This document shows positions 17,683 to 26,460 of a DNA stretch of 64,000 nt, piece by piece. A program made the translations under genes and the position numbers. A model generated the notes under the pieces. That model saw nothing but the letters and a program-made list of their open reading frames with translations. It searched no databases and was not told where the DNA came from. The DNA lies in contig OY969884.1 in the NCBI GenBank assembly GCA_963704295.1, forward strand, positions 310,001 to 374,000, written 5' to 3'. This stretch comes from JACCVL01 sp963704295. GTDB lineage: Bacteria; Actinomycetota; Actinomycetes; Propionibacteriales; Nocardioidaceae. Every line of letters begins with the position of its first letter. Position 1 is the first letter of the stretch.

Positions 17683-20534
17683 CCGCGCAGCGAGCGCAAC
17701 ACGTACGGCATGATCCCGCCGTGGCGGTAGTAGGCCGCCTCCCCGGGCGTGTCGATCCGCAGCACCGCGTCGAACTGCACGTCGCCGGCTTCGCCCCCGG
17801 AGGCGGTCACGGAAACCGTGCGCGGGGTGTCACCGTCGTTCATCGTCTCGACCCCGCTGATCGTGAAGGTCTCCTCACCGGTCAGCCCGAGCGACTCGGC
17901 GGTCTGGCCCTCGGGGTACTGCAGCGGCAGCACGCCCATCCCGATCAGGTTGGAGCGGTGGATCCGCTCGTACGACTCCGCCACCACCGCCTTGACCCCG
18001 AGCAAGGCGGTTCCCTTCGCGGCCCAGTCCCGCGACGACCCCGATCCGTACTCCTTGCCGGCCAGCACCACCAGCGGCGTGCCGGCCTCGGCATAGGCGA
18101 CCGAGGCGTCGTAGACGCTCATGGTCTCGCCGTCCGCTCCGTCGGCGAAGCACCGGGTCACGCCGCCCTCGGTCCCGGGCGCGAGCTGGTTGCGCAGCCG
18201 GATGTTGGCGAAGGTGCCCCGGATCATCACCTCGTGGTTCCCGCGCCGCGAGCCGTACGAGTTGAAGTCGAGCGTCTCGACGCCGTGCTCGGCGAGGTAG
18301 GCCCCGGCGGGCGAGTCCTTCTTGATCGCTCCGGCGGGTGAGATGTGGTCGGTGGTCACCGAGTCCCCGAGCTTGGCCAGCACCCGGGCCCCCTCGATGT
18401 CCCGGACCGGCGCCGGCTCGGCCTGCATCCCGTCGAAGTACGGGGGCTTGCGGACGTAGGTCGAGTCCTCCGCCCAGGCGAAGGTGTCGCCCTCGGGGGT
18501 CGGCAGCGAGCGCCACAGCTCGTCACCGGCGAAGACGTCGGCGTAGTCGTCGGTGAACATCTCGGCCGCGATCGCCCGCTCCACGACCTCCTCGACCTCC
18601 TGCGCCGACGGCCACACGTCGGCGAGGAACACGTCGTTGCCGTCCGGGTCCTGGCCCAGCGGCTGCTCGTACAGGTCGAGGTCCATCGATCCCGCCAACG
18701 CGTAGGCGACCACGAGAGGCGGCGAGGCAAGGTAGTTCATCTTCACGTCCGGGTTGATCCGGCCCTCGAAGTTCCGGTTGCCGGACAGGACGGACACCAC
18801 CGCCAGGTCGGAGTCGTTGACGGCCTTGCTGACCTGGGGGATCAGCGGCCCGGAGTTGCCGATGCAGGTCGTGCAGCCGTAGCCGACGAGGTTGAAGCCG
18901 AGCTTGTTGAGGTACGGCGTGAGCTCGGCCCGCTCGTAGTAGTCCATGACCACCTTGGACCCAGGCGCCAGCGACGTCTTGACCCAGGGCTTCGACGACA
19001 GCCCCCGCTCGACCGCTTTCTTGGCCAACAGGGCGGCACCGATCATGACCGACGGGTTGGAGGTGTTGGTGCAGGACGTGATGGCGGCGATCACCACCGC
19101 CCCGTGGTCCAGCTCGCACTCGGTGCCGTCGGAGAGCGTCACCGACACCGGCTGACTCGGACGTCCGTCGGCGCCCTCGGCCGCGGTCACCGGCACCCGC
19201 GGCTGCGCGGGCTGCTCAGACCCGTTGTGGCCGGAGAACGACGGCGAGTCGCTGGCCGGGAACGACTCGGCACTGGCCTCGTCGTAGCCCTGCTCGTCGT
19301 GCCCGTCACCCTCCTCCGCGACGAAGTCGGGCAGCGCGGCGCGGAAGGCGGGCTTGGCGTCGGTGAGCGACACGCGGTCCTGCGGCCGCTTCGGCCCGGC
19401 GATGGACGGCACCACGGTGGACAGGTCGAGCTCGAGGTACTCCGAGTAGCGCGGCTCGCGGTCGTCGTGGTGCCAGAGCCCCTGCTCCTTGGCGTAGGTC
19501 TCGACCAGCGCGACCTGCTCGTCCGACCGGCCGGTGAGCCGCAGGTAGGTCAGCGTCTCGTCGTCGACCGGGAAGACCGCGATCGTGGAGCCGTACTCCG
19601 GGCTCATGTTGCCGATGGTCGCCCGGTTAGCCAGCGGGACCGCGGAGACGCCCGGGCCGTAGAACTCGACGAACTTGCCCACCACGCCGTGCCGGCGCAG
19701 CTGCTCGGTGATCGTGAGCACCAGGTCGGTGGCGGTCGCACCGGACGGCAGCTCGCCGCCCAGCTTGAAGCCGACGACGCGCGGGATCAGCATGCTGACC
19801 GGCTGACCGAGCATCGCCGCCTCGGCCTCGATCCCGCCGACGCCCCAGCCGACCACGCCGAGACCGTTGACCATCGTGGTGTGGCTGTCGGTGCCGACGC
19901 AGGTGTCCGGGTAGGCGAGCGTCGTGCCGTCGTCGGACTCGCGGGTGAAGACGACTCGAGCCAGGTGCTCGATGTTGACCTGATGCACGATGCCGGTGCC
20001 CGGCGGGACCACCTTGAAGTCGTCGAACGCCTCCTGCCCCCAGCGCAGGAACTGGTAGCGCTCCCTGTTCCGCTCGTACTCGAGCTCGACGTTGCGGCCG
20101 AACGCGTCCTCGGTCCCGAACACGTCGGCGATGACCGAGTGGTCGATGACCAGCTCGGCCGGGGCGAGTGGGTTGATCCGCGTCGGGTCGCCGCCGAGGT
20201 CCCGCATCGCCTCGCGCATCGTGGCAAGGTCCACGACCGCCGGAACCCCGGTGAAGTCCTGCATGATCACCCGCGCCGGCGTGTACTGGATCTCCTTGCT
20301 CGGCTCCGCGTCGGCGTCCCACCCGGCCAGCGCGCGCACGTCGTCGGCGGTGATGTTCTCGCCGTCCTCGGTGCGCAGCAGGTTCTCCAGCAGCACCTTC
20401 AGGCTGTACGGCAGCGTGTCGACGTCGAGTCCCTCGCCGCGCACCGCGTCCAGCCGGTGGATCTGGTAGGACCGGTCCCCGACCTCCAGGGTGGCCTTCG
20501 CCCCGAAGCTGTCCTTGCCGCCTGCGCTCGCCAT
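17679..20534 (-). CDS. acnA: Aconitate hydratase (AcnA type)
   Basis: A 951-aa iron-sulfur enzyme interconverting citrate and isocitrate in the TCA cycle. The 4Fe-4S ligands are visible: the cysteine in ITSCTNTSNPSVM and both in GCTTCIGNSGPL. Substrate-site blocks include TDSHTTMVNGLGVVGWGVGG, and the C-terminal swivel domain has EYGSGSSRDWAAKG. A low-complexity acidic insertion (about 425-490, containing ESFPASDSPSF) precedes the cluster domain; similar insertions occur in actinobacterial aconitases. ATG 20534 is preceded by GAGGAGAG. A perfect 10-bp inverted repeat lies 112-140 bp upstream. The gene is translationally linked to the downstream TSUP permease. Confidence 0.96.
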   Translation of the reverse strand: MASAGGKDSFGAKATLEVGDRSYQIHRLDAVRGEGLDVDTLPYSLKVLLENLLRTEDGENITADDVRALAGWDADAEPSKEIQYTPARVIMQDFTGVPAVVDLATMREAMRDLGGDPTRINPLAPAELVIDHSVIADVFGTEDAFGRNVELEYERNRERYQFLRWGQEAFDDFKVVPPGTGIVHQVNIEHLARVVFTRESDDGTTLAYPDTCVGTDSHTTMVNGLGVVGWGVGGIEAEAAMLGQPVSMLIPRVVGFKLGGELPSGATATDLVLTITEQLRRHGVVGKFVEFYGPGVSAVPLANRATIGNMSPEYGSTIAVFPVDDETLTYLRLTGRSDEQVALVETYAKEQGLWHHDDREPRYSEYLELDLSTVVPSIAGPKRPQDRVSLTDAKPAFRAALPDFVAEEGDGHDEQGYDEASAESFPASDSPSFSGHNGSEQPAQPRVPVTAAEGADGRPSQPVSVTLSDGTECELDHGAVVIAAITSCTNTSNPSVMIGAALLAKKAVERGLSSKPWVKTSLAPGSKVVMDYYERAELTPYLNKLGFNLVGYGCTTCIGNSGPLIPQVSKAVNDSDLAVVSVLSGNRNFEGRINPDVKMNYLASPPLVVAYALAGSMDLDLYEQPLGQDPDGNDVFLADVWPSAQEVEEVVERAIAAEMFTDDYADVFAGDELWRSLPTPEGDTFAWAEDSTYVRKPPYFDGMQAEPAPVRDIEGARVLAKLGDSVTTDHISPAGAIKKDSPAGAYLAEHGVETLDFNSYGSRRGNHEVMIRGTFANIRLRNQLAPGTEGGVTRCFADGADGETMSVYDASVAYAEAGTPLVVLAGKEYGSGSSRDWAAKGTALLGVKAVVAESYERIHRSNLIGMGVLPLQYPEGQTAESLGLTGEETFTISGVETMNDGDTPRTVSVTASGGEAGDVQFDAVLRIDTPGEAAYYRHGGIMPYVLRSLRG

Positions 20535-20645
20535 CTCGGCTCTCCTCGTCGCTCGTCGGTCGGTGCTGCGCTGCTGGGCTCGGCGCCCATCCTGCCGAGG
20601 TCGTCCGGACCCAGCCACAACAGTGGGCGGGTGCCTCCGAAAGTC

Positions 20646-20674
20646 TCTCGATGTCAAGATACACGACATCGAGA
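20646..20674. promoter_or_regulatory. Perfect inverted repeat upstream of acnA (candidate operator)
   Basis: TCTCGATGTC and GACATCGAGA are perfect 10-bp arms separated by 9 bp. A second, overlapping imperfect dyad, TCTCGATGTCAAGATA, shares the left arm. On the acnA strand the region contains TTGACA, a possible -35 hexamer, so a bound repressor could block the promoter. The regulator is unknown; mycobacterial acn is controlled by a TetR-type protein, which makes such an operator plausible. Confidence 0.55.
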
Positions 20675-20832
20675 CATCTGTCTGTCAGCGCAGATCGGCG
20701 AGCCGGATAGCGGCCGAGACCGTCGCCTCGCGAGCAGCGCGACAGGGTGCGTCGCGCCAACGACGAAGCAGAGACAGCGTCTGCTGGGCTGGCAGTGCGG
20801 CAGTGGCATCGCAGGAGACGTTCACCGGGCGG

Positions 20833-22023
20833 TCAGGCTCCGATCGGCTCCAGCAACGCCACGCATTCGACGTGCGCGGTCATCGGGAACAACGCGTAGG
20901 CCCTGAGGTCGGCCAGCCGGTAACCGGCCTCGGCGAAGGTCGCCACGTCCCGTGCCAGGGCGGCCGGGTCGCAGGCGACGTAGACGACCCGGCTCGGCCG
21001 CAGGTCGGCGACGGCACGGACCACCTTCGCCTTGGCGCCGGTCCGCGGCGGGTCCAGGACCACCAGGTCGGCGGGGCCCGCGTCGGCACGGACCCGCAGC
21101 GCCTGGTCCACGCGGTCGCGGACCACCTGCACCTGGTGCAGGTCACGCAGGTTCCGCTCGGCGTCGCGGGCGGCGGCCCCGTCGGCCTCGACCGCGGTCA
21201 CCGCGCCACGACCGCCCACGGCCTCGCCGAGGAAGGCGGCGAACAGGCCGACCCCGCAGTAGAGGTCCACCGCCCGCTCCCCCGCCTCCGGCCGGCCGAG
21301 GTCGAGGACCGCCTGCACGAGCGTCGCGGCCGCCGCGGGGTGCACCTGCCAGAAGCCGGCGCCGGTCACCCGGAAGCCGCGCCCCGCCACCTCCTCGGTC
21401 AGCCGCGAGGGGCCCTCCACCCGGCGCCCGTCGGCCAGCACCAGCGCCTGGCCGGTGGAGGACACGGCGGTGTCGATGCGCCGCAACCCGGGGCGGGGTT
21501 CGGCGCCCACGAGCGGCGTCGCCGGATGCGCGATCGGACACCGGTCGACCGGCTCCACCTCGTGCGAGCGGTGCCGGCGCAGCCCCACCTCGCCGTCGGC
21601 CCCCACGGCCCAGCCCATCCGGGTCCGCCAGCCCAGCGCGTCCGGCTGCACCGGCTGCACGGTCACGGTCCGGTCCACGCCTCCGAGCCGGCGCAGCTGC
21701 TCGGTCACCACGTCGCCGAGCAGCTCACGCTGCCGGGCCGGGGAGACGTGCTGGAAGTCGCAGCCCCCGCACCGGCCCGGGCCGGAGTACGGGCACGGCG
21801 GCTGCACCCGACCGTCGGCCGCGACCAGCACCTCGACCGCGTCCGCCCGCAGGAAGCGGCTGGTCGCATCGCCCTCCGTGACACGGACCCGGACCCGCTC
21901 GCCGGGCAGCGTGTGCCGGACGAAGACGACCCGGCCGTCCCACCGGGCCACGCAGTGCCCGCCGTGCGCCACCGCTCCGATCTCGAGCTCGACCTCCGCC
22001 CCGACCAGCGACTCCTCGCTCAT
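20833..22023 (-). CDS. Class I SAM-dependent RNA (uracil-5) methyltransferase with TRAM domain
   Basis: A 396-aa protein of the RumA/TrmA type. An N-terminal TRAM OB-fold (about 5-60, VELEIGAVAHGGHCVARWDG) is followed by a 4Fe-4S motif CPYSGPGRCGGCDFQH with a further cysteine in VDRCPIAHP. The Rossmann methyltransferase domain shows DLYCGVGLFAAFLG (SAM binding), VLDPPRTGAKAKVV, and YVACDPAALARDV with the catalytic cysteine. It methylates uridine in rRNA or tRNA; which site is not evident. The ATG overlaps the stop of the upstream permease by 4 nt. The order permease-methyltransferase is the same as Rv2690c-Rv2689c. Confidence 0.92.
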   Translation of the reverse strand: MSEESLVGAEVELEIGAVAHGGHCVARWDGRVVFVRHTLPGERVRVRVTEGDATSRFLRADAVEVLVAADGRVQPPCPYSGPGRCGGCDFQHVSPARQRELLGDVVTEQLRRLGGVDRTVTVQPVQPDALGWRTRMGWAVGADGEVGLRRHRSHEVEPVDRCPIAHPATPLVGAEPRPGLRRIDTAVSSTGQALVLADGRRVEGPSRLTEEVAGRGFRVTGAGFWQVHPAAAATLVQAVLDLGRPEAGERAVDLYCGVGLFAAFLGEAVGGRGAVTAVEADGAAARDAERNLRDLHQVQVVRDRVDQALRVRADAGPADLVVLDPPRTGAKAKVVRAVADLRPSRVVYVACDPAALARDVATFAEAGYRLADLRAYALFPMTAHVECVALLEPIGA

Positions 22024-24029
22024 CTGCGTCCCCGTCCGCCTCGCTTGCCGCGCGAGCTCGCCGCCCGCTCGGCGCGCTTGCGCGCGGCCACCGACGACTG
22101 CAGCTGGTACGGCACGCTGGTCACCATGATCCCCGGCGAGAACAGCAGCCGGCCCTTGAGGATGAGCGCGGTCTGGTTGTGCAGCAACTGCTCCCACCAG
22201 TGCCCCACGACGTACTCCGGGATGTAGACCGCCACGATGTCGCGCGGGCTGTCCCGGCGGATGTGCCGGACGTAGAGCACCGTCGGCCGGATGATCTCCC
22301 GGTACGGAGACGCCAGCACCCGCAGCGGCACCGGCAGCTGCCGGGCCTCCCACTCGGCCAACAGCCGGGCCGTCGACTCCGGGTCGACGTCCACCGTGAT
22401 CGCCTCCAGCACGTTCGGCCGGGAGGCGCGGGCGTACGACAGCGCCCGCATGGTCGGCTTGTGCAGCTTGGAGACCAGGACGATCGCGTGCACGCGGGAC
22501 GGCAGACCGGCGTCGGACTCGTCGACGGACAGCTCCTCGGCCAGCTCCTCGTAGTGCCGCTGGATGCCACGCATCATCGAGAACAGCACGGCCATCGCCA
22601 GGATCGCGATCCACGCCCCGGAGGCGAACTTGGTCACCAGCACCACCAACAGCACCGATCCGGTGATCGCGAAGCCCACCGCGTTCACCGACCGGCTGCG
22701 ACGCATCCGGGACCGCTCCGCAGCGTCCCGCTCGGCCGGGATCAGCGCGTTCCAGTGCCGCACCATGCCGAGCTGGCTGGCCGTGAAGGAGACGAAGACG
22801 CCGACGATGTAGAGCTGGATCAGCCGGGTGACCTCGGCGTCGAAGGCGATGATCAGCACCACCGCCAGCAGCGCCAGGACGATGATCCCGTTGCTGTAGG
22901 CGAGCCGGTCGCCGCGGAGCTGGAGCTGGCGCGGGAGGAAGCCGTCCTTGGCGAGGATCGAGCTGAGCACCGGGAAGCCGTTGAACGCAGTGTTGGCGGC
23001 GAGCACCAGGATGACCCCGGTCACCACGGTGACGAAGTAGAAGCCGACCGGGAAGTGGTCGAAGATGCCCTGGGCCAGCTGGCCGATCACCGGGTTCTGC
23101 TCGTAGCCGGGACCGGCCAGCTCGCCGTCCGGCCCGCGCAGGTCGGTCGCCGGCACCTCCGCGATCCGTACGTCCATCAGGTTGCCGAGGGCGATCACGC
23201 TCATCGCCATCGTGATCGCGATGATCCCCAGCAGCATCAGCGTGCGCGCCGCGTTGATCCCCTTCGGCTTGCGGAACGCCGGAACCCCGTTGCTGATCGC
23301 CTCCACCCCGGTCAGGGCGGCGCACCCGGACGAGAAGGCGCGGAGCAGCAGGAACGCGAACGCGAAGCCGGTCAGCCCGTCGGCGAAGGTCTCCTCCGGG
23401 ACGATGTCGTACCGGGCACTCTCGGCGAGCGGCAGGTCGCCGAACAGGTGCCGGGCGAAGCCCCACGCGGCCATGCCGAGGATGCCGACCATGAACAGGT
23501 ATGTCGGCACCGCGAACGCCCGGCCGGACTCCCGAACGCCGCGCAGGTTCACCGCCATCAGGAACAACGTGGCGCCGACGGCCACCACGACGTCGTGCTC
23601 GGCCAGCGCCGGCACGGCGGTCCCCACGTACTGGGAGGCGGACGAGATGGAGACCGCGACGGTCAGCACGTAGTCGACGAGCAGCGCGCTGCCGACGCCG
23701 AGCCCCGTGGTGACGCCGAGGTTCTTGGTGACGACCTCGTAGTCGCCGCCACCGCTGGGGTAGGCCTGGACGTTCTGCCGGTAGGAGGTGACCACGACGG
23801 CCATCACGACCGAGACGGCCAGCCCGACCTGCCAGGTGAACGAGTACGACGCGAGTCCCGCCGCGGACAGGACGAGGAAGATCTCGTCCGGTGAGTACGC
23901 CACCGAGGAGAGGGCGTCACTGGCAAACACCGGCAGTGCCACCCGCTTGGGAAGCAGTGTCTCAGCGAGCTGGGTGCTCCGGAGCTTGCGACCCAGCAGG
24001 ATGCGCTTGCCCGCGTCGGCGACTCCCAC
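22020..24029 (-). CDS. APC family permease, KimA-like potassium transporter
   Basis: A 669-aa protein: a 12-helix APC transporter core (about 30-500) plus a cytoplasmic C-terminal domain of about 150 aa (RVHAIVLVSKLHKPTMRALSY onwards) as in KimA-type K+ importers. Core landmarks are ASDALSSVAYSPDEIFLVL, AYPSGGGDYEVV, TGVEAISNGVPAFRKPK and ANTAFNGFPVLSSILAKDG. It diverges by 26 bp from two TrkA-like regulator genes, which supports a role in potassium homeostasis. The M. tuberculosis equivalent is Rv2690c next to ceoB/ceoC. No riboswitch can fit in the short 5' gap. Alternative: an amino-acid permease of the same superfamily. Confidence 0.82.
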   Translation of the reverse strand: MGVADAGKRILLGRKLRSTQLAETLLPKRVALPVFASDALSSVAYSPDEIFLVLSAAGLASYSFTWQVGLAVSVVMAVVVTSYRQNVQAYPSGGGDYEVVTKNLGVTTGLGVGSALLVDYVLTVAVSISSASQYVGTAVPALAEHDVVVAVGATLFLMAVNLRGVRESGRAFAVPTYLFMVGILGMAAWGFARHLFGDLPLAESARYDIVPEETFADGLTGFAFAFLLLRAFSSGCAALTGVEAISNGVPAFRKPKGINAARTLMLLGIIAITMAMSVIALGNLMDVRIAEVPATDLRGPDGELAGPGYEQNPVIGQLAQGIFDHFPVGFYFVTVVTGVILVLAANTAFNGFPVLSSILAKDGFLPRQLQLRGDRLAYSNGIIVLALLAVVLIIAFDAEVTRLIQLYIVGVFVSFTASQLGMVRHWNALIPAERDAAERSRMRRSRSVNAVGFAITGSVLLVVLVTKFASGAWIAILAMAVLFSMMRGIQRHYEELAEELSVDESDAGLPSRVHAIVLVSKLHKPTMRALSYARASRPNVLEAITVDVDPESTARLLAEWEARQLPVPLRVLASPYREIIRPTVLYVRHIRRDSPRDIVAVYIPEYVVGHWWEQLLHNQTALILKGRLLFSPGIMVTSVPYQLQSSVAARKRAERAASSRGKRGGRGRR

Positions 24030-24041
24030 GAGCCGCGATGC

Positions 24042-24047
24042 TAGCGT
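24042..24047 (+). promoter_or_regulatory. -10 box of a leaderless promoter for the first TrkA gene
   Basis: TAGCGT (TAnnnT) ends 8 nt before the GTG start at 24056, the spacing expected when transcription begins at the start codon. Confidence 0.5.
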
Positions 24048-24055
24048 CGGGCACC

Positions 24056-24718
24056 GTGCACGTCGTGATCATGGGCTGCGGCCGCGTCGGTTCCACCTTG
24101 GCGCACAGCATGGAGGACCGTGATCACACGGTCTCGGTGATCGACAACAACCCGGACGCCTTCCGCAGGCTCGGCTCGTCCTTCTCCGGAACCACCGTCG
24201 AGGGCTTCGGCTTCGACCGGGACGTGCTGGCCGCGGCCGGCATCGAACAGTCCGGCGGCTTCGCCGCCGTGTCCAGCGGCGACAACTCCAACATCATCTC
24301 GGCCCGCGTGGCGCGCGAGCAGTTCGGCGTGACCAACGTGGTCGCGCGGATCTACGACCCCGGTCGCGCCGAGGTCTACGAGCGGCTCGGGATCCCCACC
24401 ATCGCGACCGTGCCGTGGGCGGCGGACCGGGTGCTCCGCCGGCTGCTGCCGGAGGGCGAGGAGCCGCTCTGGCGGGACCCGTCCGGCACCGTCCGGGTGG
24501 ACGAGATCCCCGCGCCGCAGGCATGGGTCGGGCAACCCGTGCACACGTTGCAGACCCGCACCGGCGCCCGGGTGGCGTTCATGACCCGGCTGGGGGCCGG
24601 TCTGATCCCGAACCGGGACACGGTGATCCAGGACGGTGACCTGCTGAACCTGTTCCTCCTCGAGGCCGACGCGGCCCAGGTCACCGAGCGGCTCGGCGCC
24701 GGCCCCGGGGAGAACTGA
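24056..24718 (+). CDS. TrkA family potassium uptake regulator (CeoB-like)
   Basis: A 220-aa cytoplasmic RCK protein. RCK_N (about 1-120) shows the Rossmann start HVVIMGCGRVGSTLAHSMED and the VIDNNPDAF acidic end of strand 2, with SGDNSNIISARVAREQFG following. RCK_C (about 140-215) ends the protein. It should bind NAD(H) or nucleotide and gate or regulate a K+ transporter. The GTG at 24056 was chosen because a TAnnnT box lies 8 nt upstream; the longer frame overlaps the divergent permease. It is followed by a second TrkA gene with a TGATG junction, as in ceoB-ceoC of mycobacteria. Confidence 0.9.
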   Translation: MHVVIMGCGRVGSTLAHSMEDRDHTVSVIDNNPDAFRRLGSSFSGTTVEGFGFDRDVLAAAGIEQSGGFAAVSSGDNSNIISARVAREQFGVTNVVARIYDPGRAEVYERLGIPTIATVPWAADRVLRRLLPEGEEPLWRDPSGTVRVDEIPAPQAWVGQPVHTLQTRTGARVAFMTRLGAGLIPNRDTVIQDGDLLNLFLLEADAAQVTERLGAGPGEN

Positions 24719-25395
24719 TGCGAGTCGCGATCGCCGGCGCCGGCGCAGTGGGCCGCTCGGTGGCTCGGGAACTGCTCGACAACGGGCACCAGGTGCTGCT
24801 CATCGACAAGGACCCGCGAGCTATCCGGTCCCAGTCGGTGCCCGACGCCGAGTGGTTGTTGGCCGACGCCTGCGAGCTGTCCAGCCTGGAGGAGGCCGGG
24901 CTGCAGAGCTGCCAGGTCATGGTCTCGGCGTCCGGTGACGACAAGGTCAACCTCGTGGTCGCACTGCTCGCCAAGACCGAGTTCGCGGTCCCGCGGACGG
25001 TGAGCCGGGTGAACCATCCGGCGAACGAGTGGCTGTTCACCGAGTCCTGGGGCGTCGACGTGCTGGTCTCCACGCCGCGGCTGATGGCCGCACTGGTCGA
25101 GGAGGCGGTCACGGTCGGCGACCTGGTCCGGCTCTTCACGTTCCGACAGAGCGCGGCCAACCTGGTGGAGATCACGCTGCCGGACGACTCGCCCTACGTC
25201 GGCCGGCTGGTCCGGGACGTCGACTGGCCGGTGGACGTGGTGCTGGTCGCCATCCTTCGCGACGGCGGGATCATGACCCCGGAGCCGGACCGCTCGCTCG
25301 AGTCCGCCGACGAGTTGCTGCTGGTCGCGCACGAGGAGCACGAGGACGAGATCGCCGAACTGCTGGCGCCGATCGAGCACCCGCACCGGGACTAG
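24718..25395 (+). CDS. TrkA family potassium uptake regulator (CeoC-like)
   Basis: A 225-aa RCK protein paralogous to the one upstream. RCK_N opens with MRVAIAGAGAVGRSVARELLDNG and has LLIDKDPRAI; a middle segment VSASGDDKVNLVVALLAKTEF follows, and RCK_C ends with SADELLLVAHEEHEDEI. The ATG overlaps the preceding stop (TGATG). The two proteins probably form a hetero-oligomeric ring. No TrkH/KtrB channel gene is in the window, so the partner may be the adjacent KimA-like permease or a channel elsewhere. The 3' end overlaps the convergent DUF3159 gene by 4 nt. Confidence 0.9.
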   Translation: MRVAIAGAGAVGRSVARELLDNGHQVLLIDKDPRAIRSQSVPDAEWLLADACELSSLEEAGLQSCQVMVSASGDDKVNLVVALLAKTEFAVPRTVSRVNHPANEWLFTESWGVDVLVSTPRLMAALVEEAVTVGDLVRLFTFRQSAANLVEITLPDDSPYVGRLVRDVDWPVDVVLVAILRDGGIMTPEPDRSLESADELLLVAHEEHEDEIAELLAPIEHPHRD

Positions 25396-26072
25396 GCGGC
25401 CCGACCCTCCGGCGCCGCCAACGGGGTGGCCAGCGGGGTGGCGTTCCGGCTGAGCATCCAGACCATTGCGGCCAGGACGCCCACCTGCAGCGGCCAGCCG
25501 AGGGCGATCTTGGCCGCCCCGAGCCAGGCCACCATGTCCTCGCCCCCGAGCCAGAGCGGGTACTGCACCGCGACGCGGAGCACGCACGGCAGCGCGAGCA
25601 CCAGGGTCAACCGGCTGCACAGCCGTACGAGTGCCGCGTCGCGACGCCAGCCGGTGGGGTCACCGGTCACGCTGCCGATCAGGAACCCGACGACCGGCCA
25701 GCGGGCCAGCACCGAGGCGATCAGGACCACGGCGTAACCGGCGTTGTAGATGATGCCGGGCAGGAAGGCGTCTTGGGCCTCGCCGCTGCGCAACGCGAAG
25801 ATCGCGGCGATGCCGATGCCGAACAGGCTGTTCAGGACGAACTGGGGGCTCTGCCGCTGCACCAGCCGTACGGCAAGCAGCAGCACGGCCAGCCCGGCGC
25901 CCAGCGTCAGCGATAGCCGCAGGTCACGGCTGGCCACCCAGGTCACCGTGAACGCGATGGTGGGGACCGCGCCTTCCAGCATGCCGCGCTTGCCACCCAG
26001 CGCATGCGAGAGCCGTGAGCGGACCAGCTGCTCGACCGTGCCGTAGGACGCGACGGCCGCTGGGTGCGTCAC
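25392..26072 (-). CDS. DUF3159 family membrane protein
   Basis: A 226-aa protein with six or seven predicted transmembrane helices. The N-terminal block TVEQLVRSRLSHALGGKRGMLEGAVPTIAFTV and the interior NSLFGIGIAAIFALRSG and GFLIGSVTGDPTGWRRD match DUF3159, the Rv2693c family found beside ceoBC. The GTG at 26072 overlaps the OB-fold gene stop (GTGA), so translation is coupled. The function of the family is unknown; conserved position next to K+ genes suggests a linked role in membrane physiology (inference). The much longer open frame upstream is a shadow. Confidence 0.88.
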   Translation of the reverse strand: MTHPAAVASYGTVEQLVRSRLSHALGGKRGMLEGAVPTIAFTVTWVASRDLRLSLTLGAGLAVLLLAVRLVQRQSPQFVLNSLFGIGIAAIFALRSGEAQDAFLPGIIYNAGYAVVLIASVLARWPVVGFLIGSVTGDPTGWRRDAALVRLCSRLTLVLALPCVLRVAVQYPLWLGGEDMVAWLGAAKIALGWPLQVGVLAAMVWMLSRNATPLATPLAAPEGRAA

Positions 26073-26434
26073 GCGCCCAGCTCGTAGCGCGGGTTGTAGA
26101 GCACCCGCTGCGTACCCGAGCAGCTCAGCCGACCGAACACGGTCATCCGGCGACCGGCCGCGATCCCGGCGATCCGCCGGCGGCCGAGCCAGATCAAGGT
26201 CACGCTCCCGGTGCCGTCGTACAGCTCCGCCTCGAGCGCGACCACGCCGCCGTACGGCCGCAGCGTCACGGTCCGCAGGGTGCCGTGCAGCGTGCACCGG
26301 TCCCGGTCCTCGTGGCTGGCGACCCCCCGGCAGCCCTGCTGCTGAGCGTCCGCCTGCAGCTCGGCGTCCTCACGGGCCGTCTGACCGCCGCCCAGCCGGT
26401 CCTTCGCCCGCTGCCACAAGTCTGAAGTGACCAT
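26069..26434 (-). CDS. OB-fold nucleic-acid-binding domain protein
   Basis: A 121-aa protein equivalent to Rv2694c. The C-terminal two-thirds is an OB-fold of the RecG/tRNA-anticodon type: GTLRTVTLRPYGGVVALEAELYDGTGSVTLIWLG followed by RRMTVFGRLSCS. The N-terminal 40 residues are polar and Gln-rich. It probably binds single-stranded nucleic acid, but no partner or substrate is established. It is translationally coupled to the DUF3159 gene downstream. Confidence 0.85.
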   Translation of the reverse strand: MVTSDLWQRAKDRLGGGQTAREDAELQADAQQQGCRGVASHEDRDRCTLHGTLRTVTLRPYGGVVALEAELYDGTGSVTLIWLGRRRIAGIAAGRRMTVFGRLSCSGTQRVLYNPRYELGA

Positions 26435-26460
26435 GACCCCAGCCTACGCGGGAGGCGTGG

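Noticed and set aside
20833..23466. Single 877-aa protein fusing permease and methyltransferase
   Set aside because: The upstream part of this frame is a shadow of the permease in another frame. The methyltransferase starts at ATG 22023, which overlaps the permease stop by 4 nt.
23990..24056. c-di-AMP (ydaO) riboswitch before the KimA-like permease
   Set aside because: Only 26 bp separates the permease start from the divergent TrkA gene, too short for the structure.
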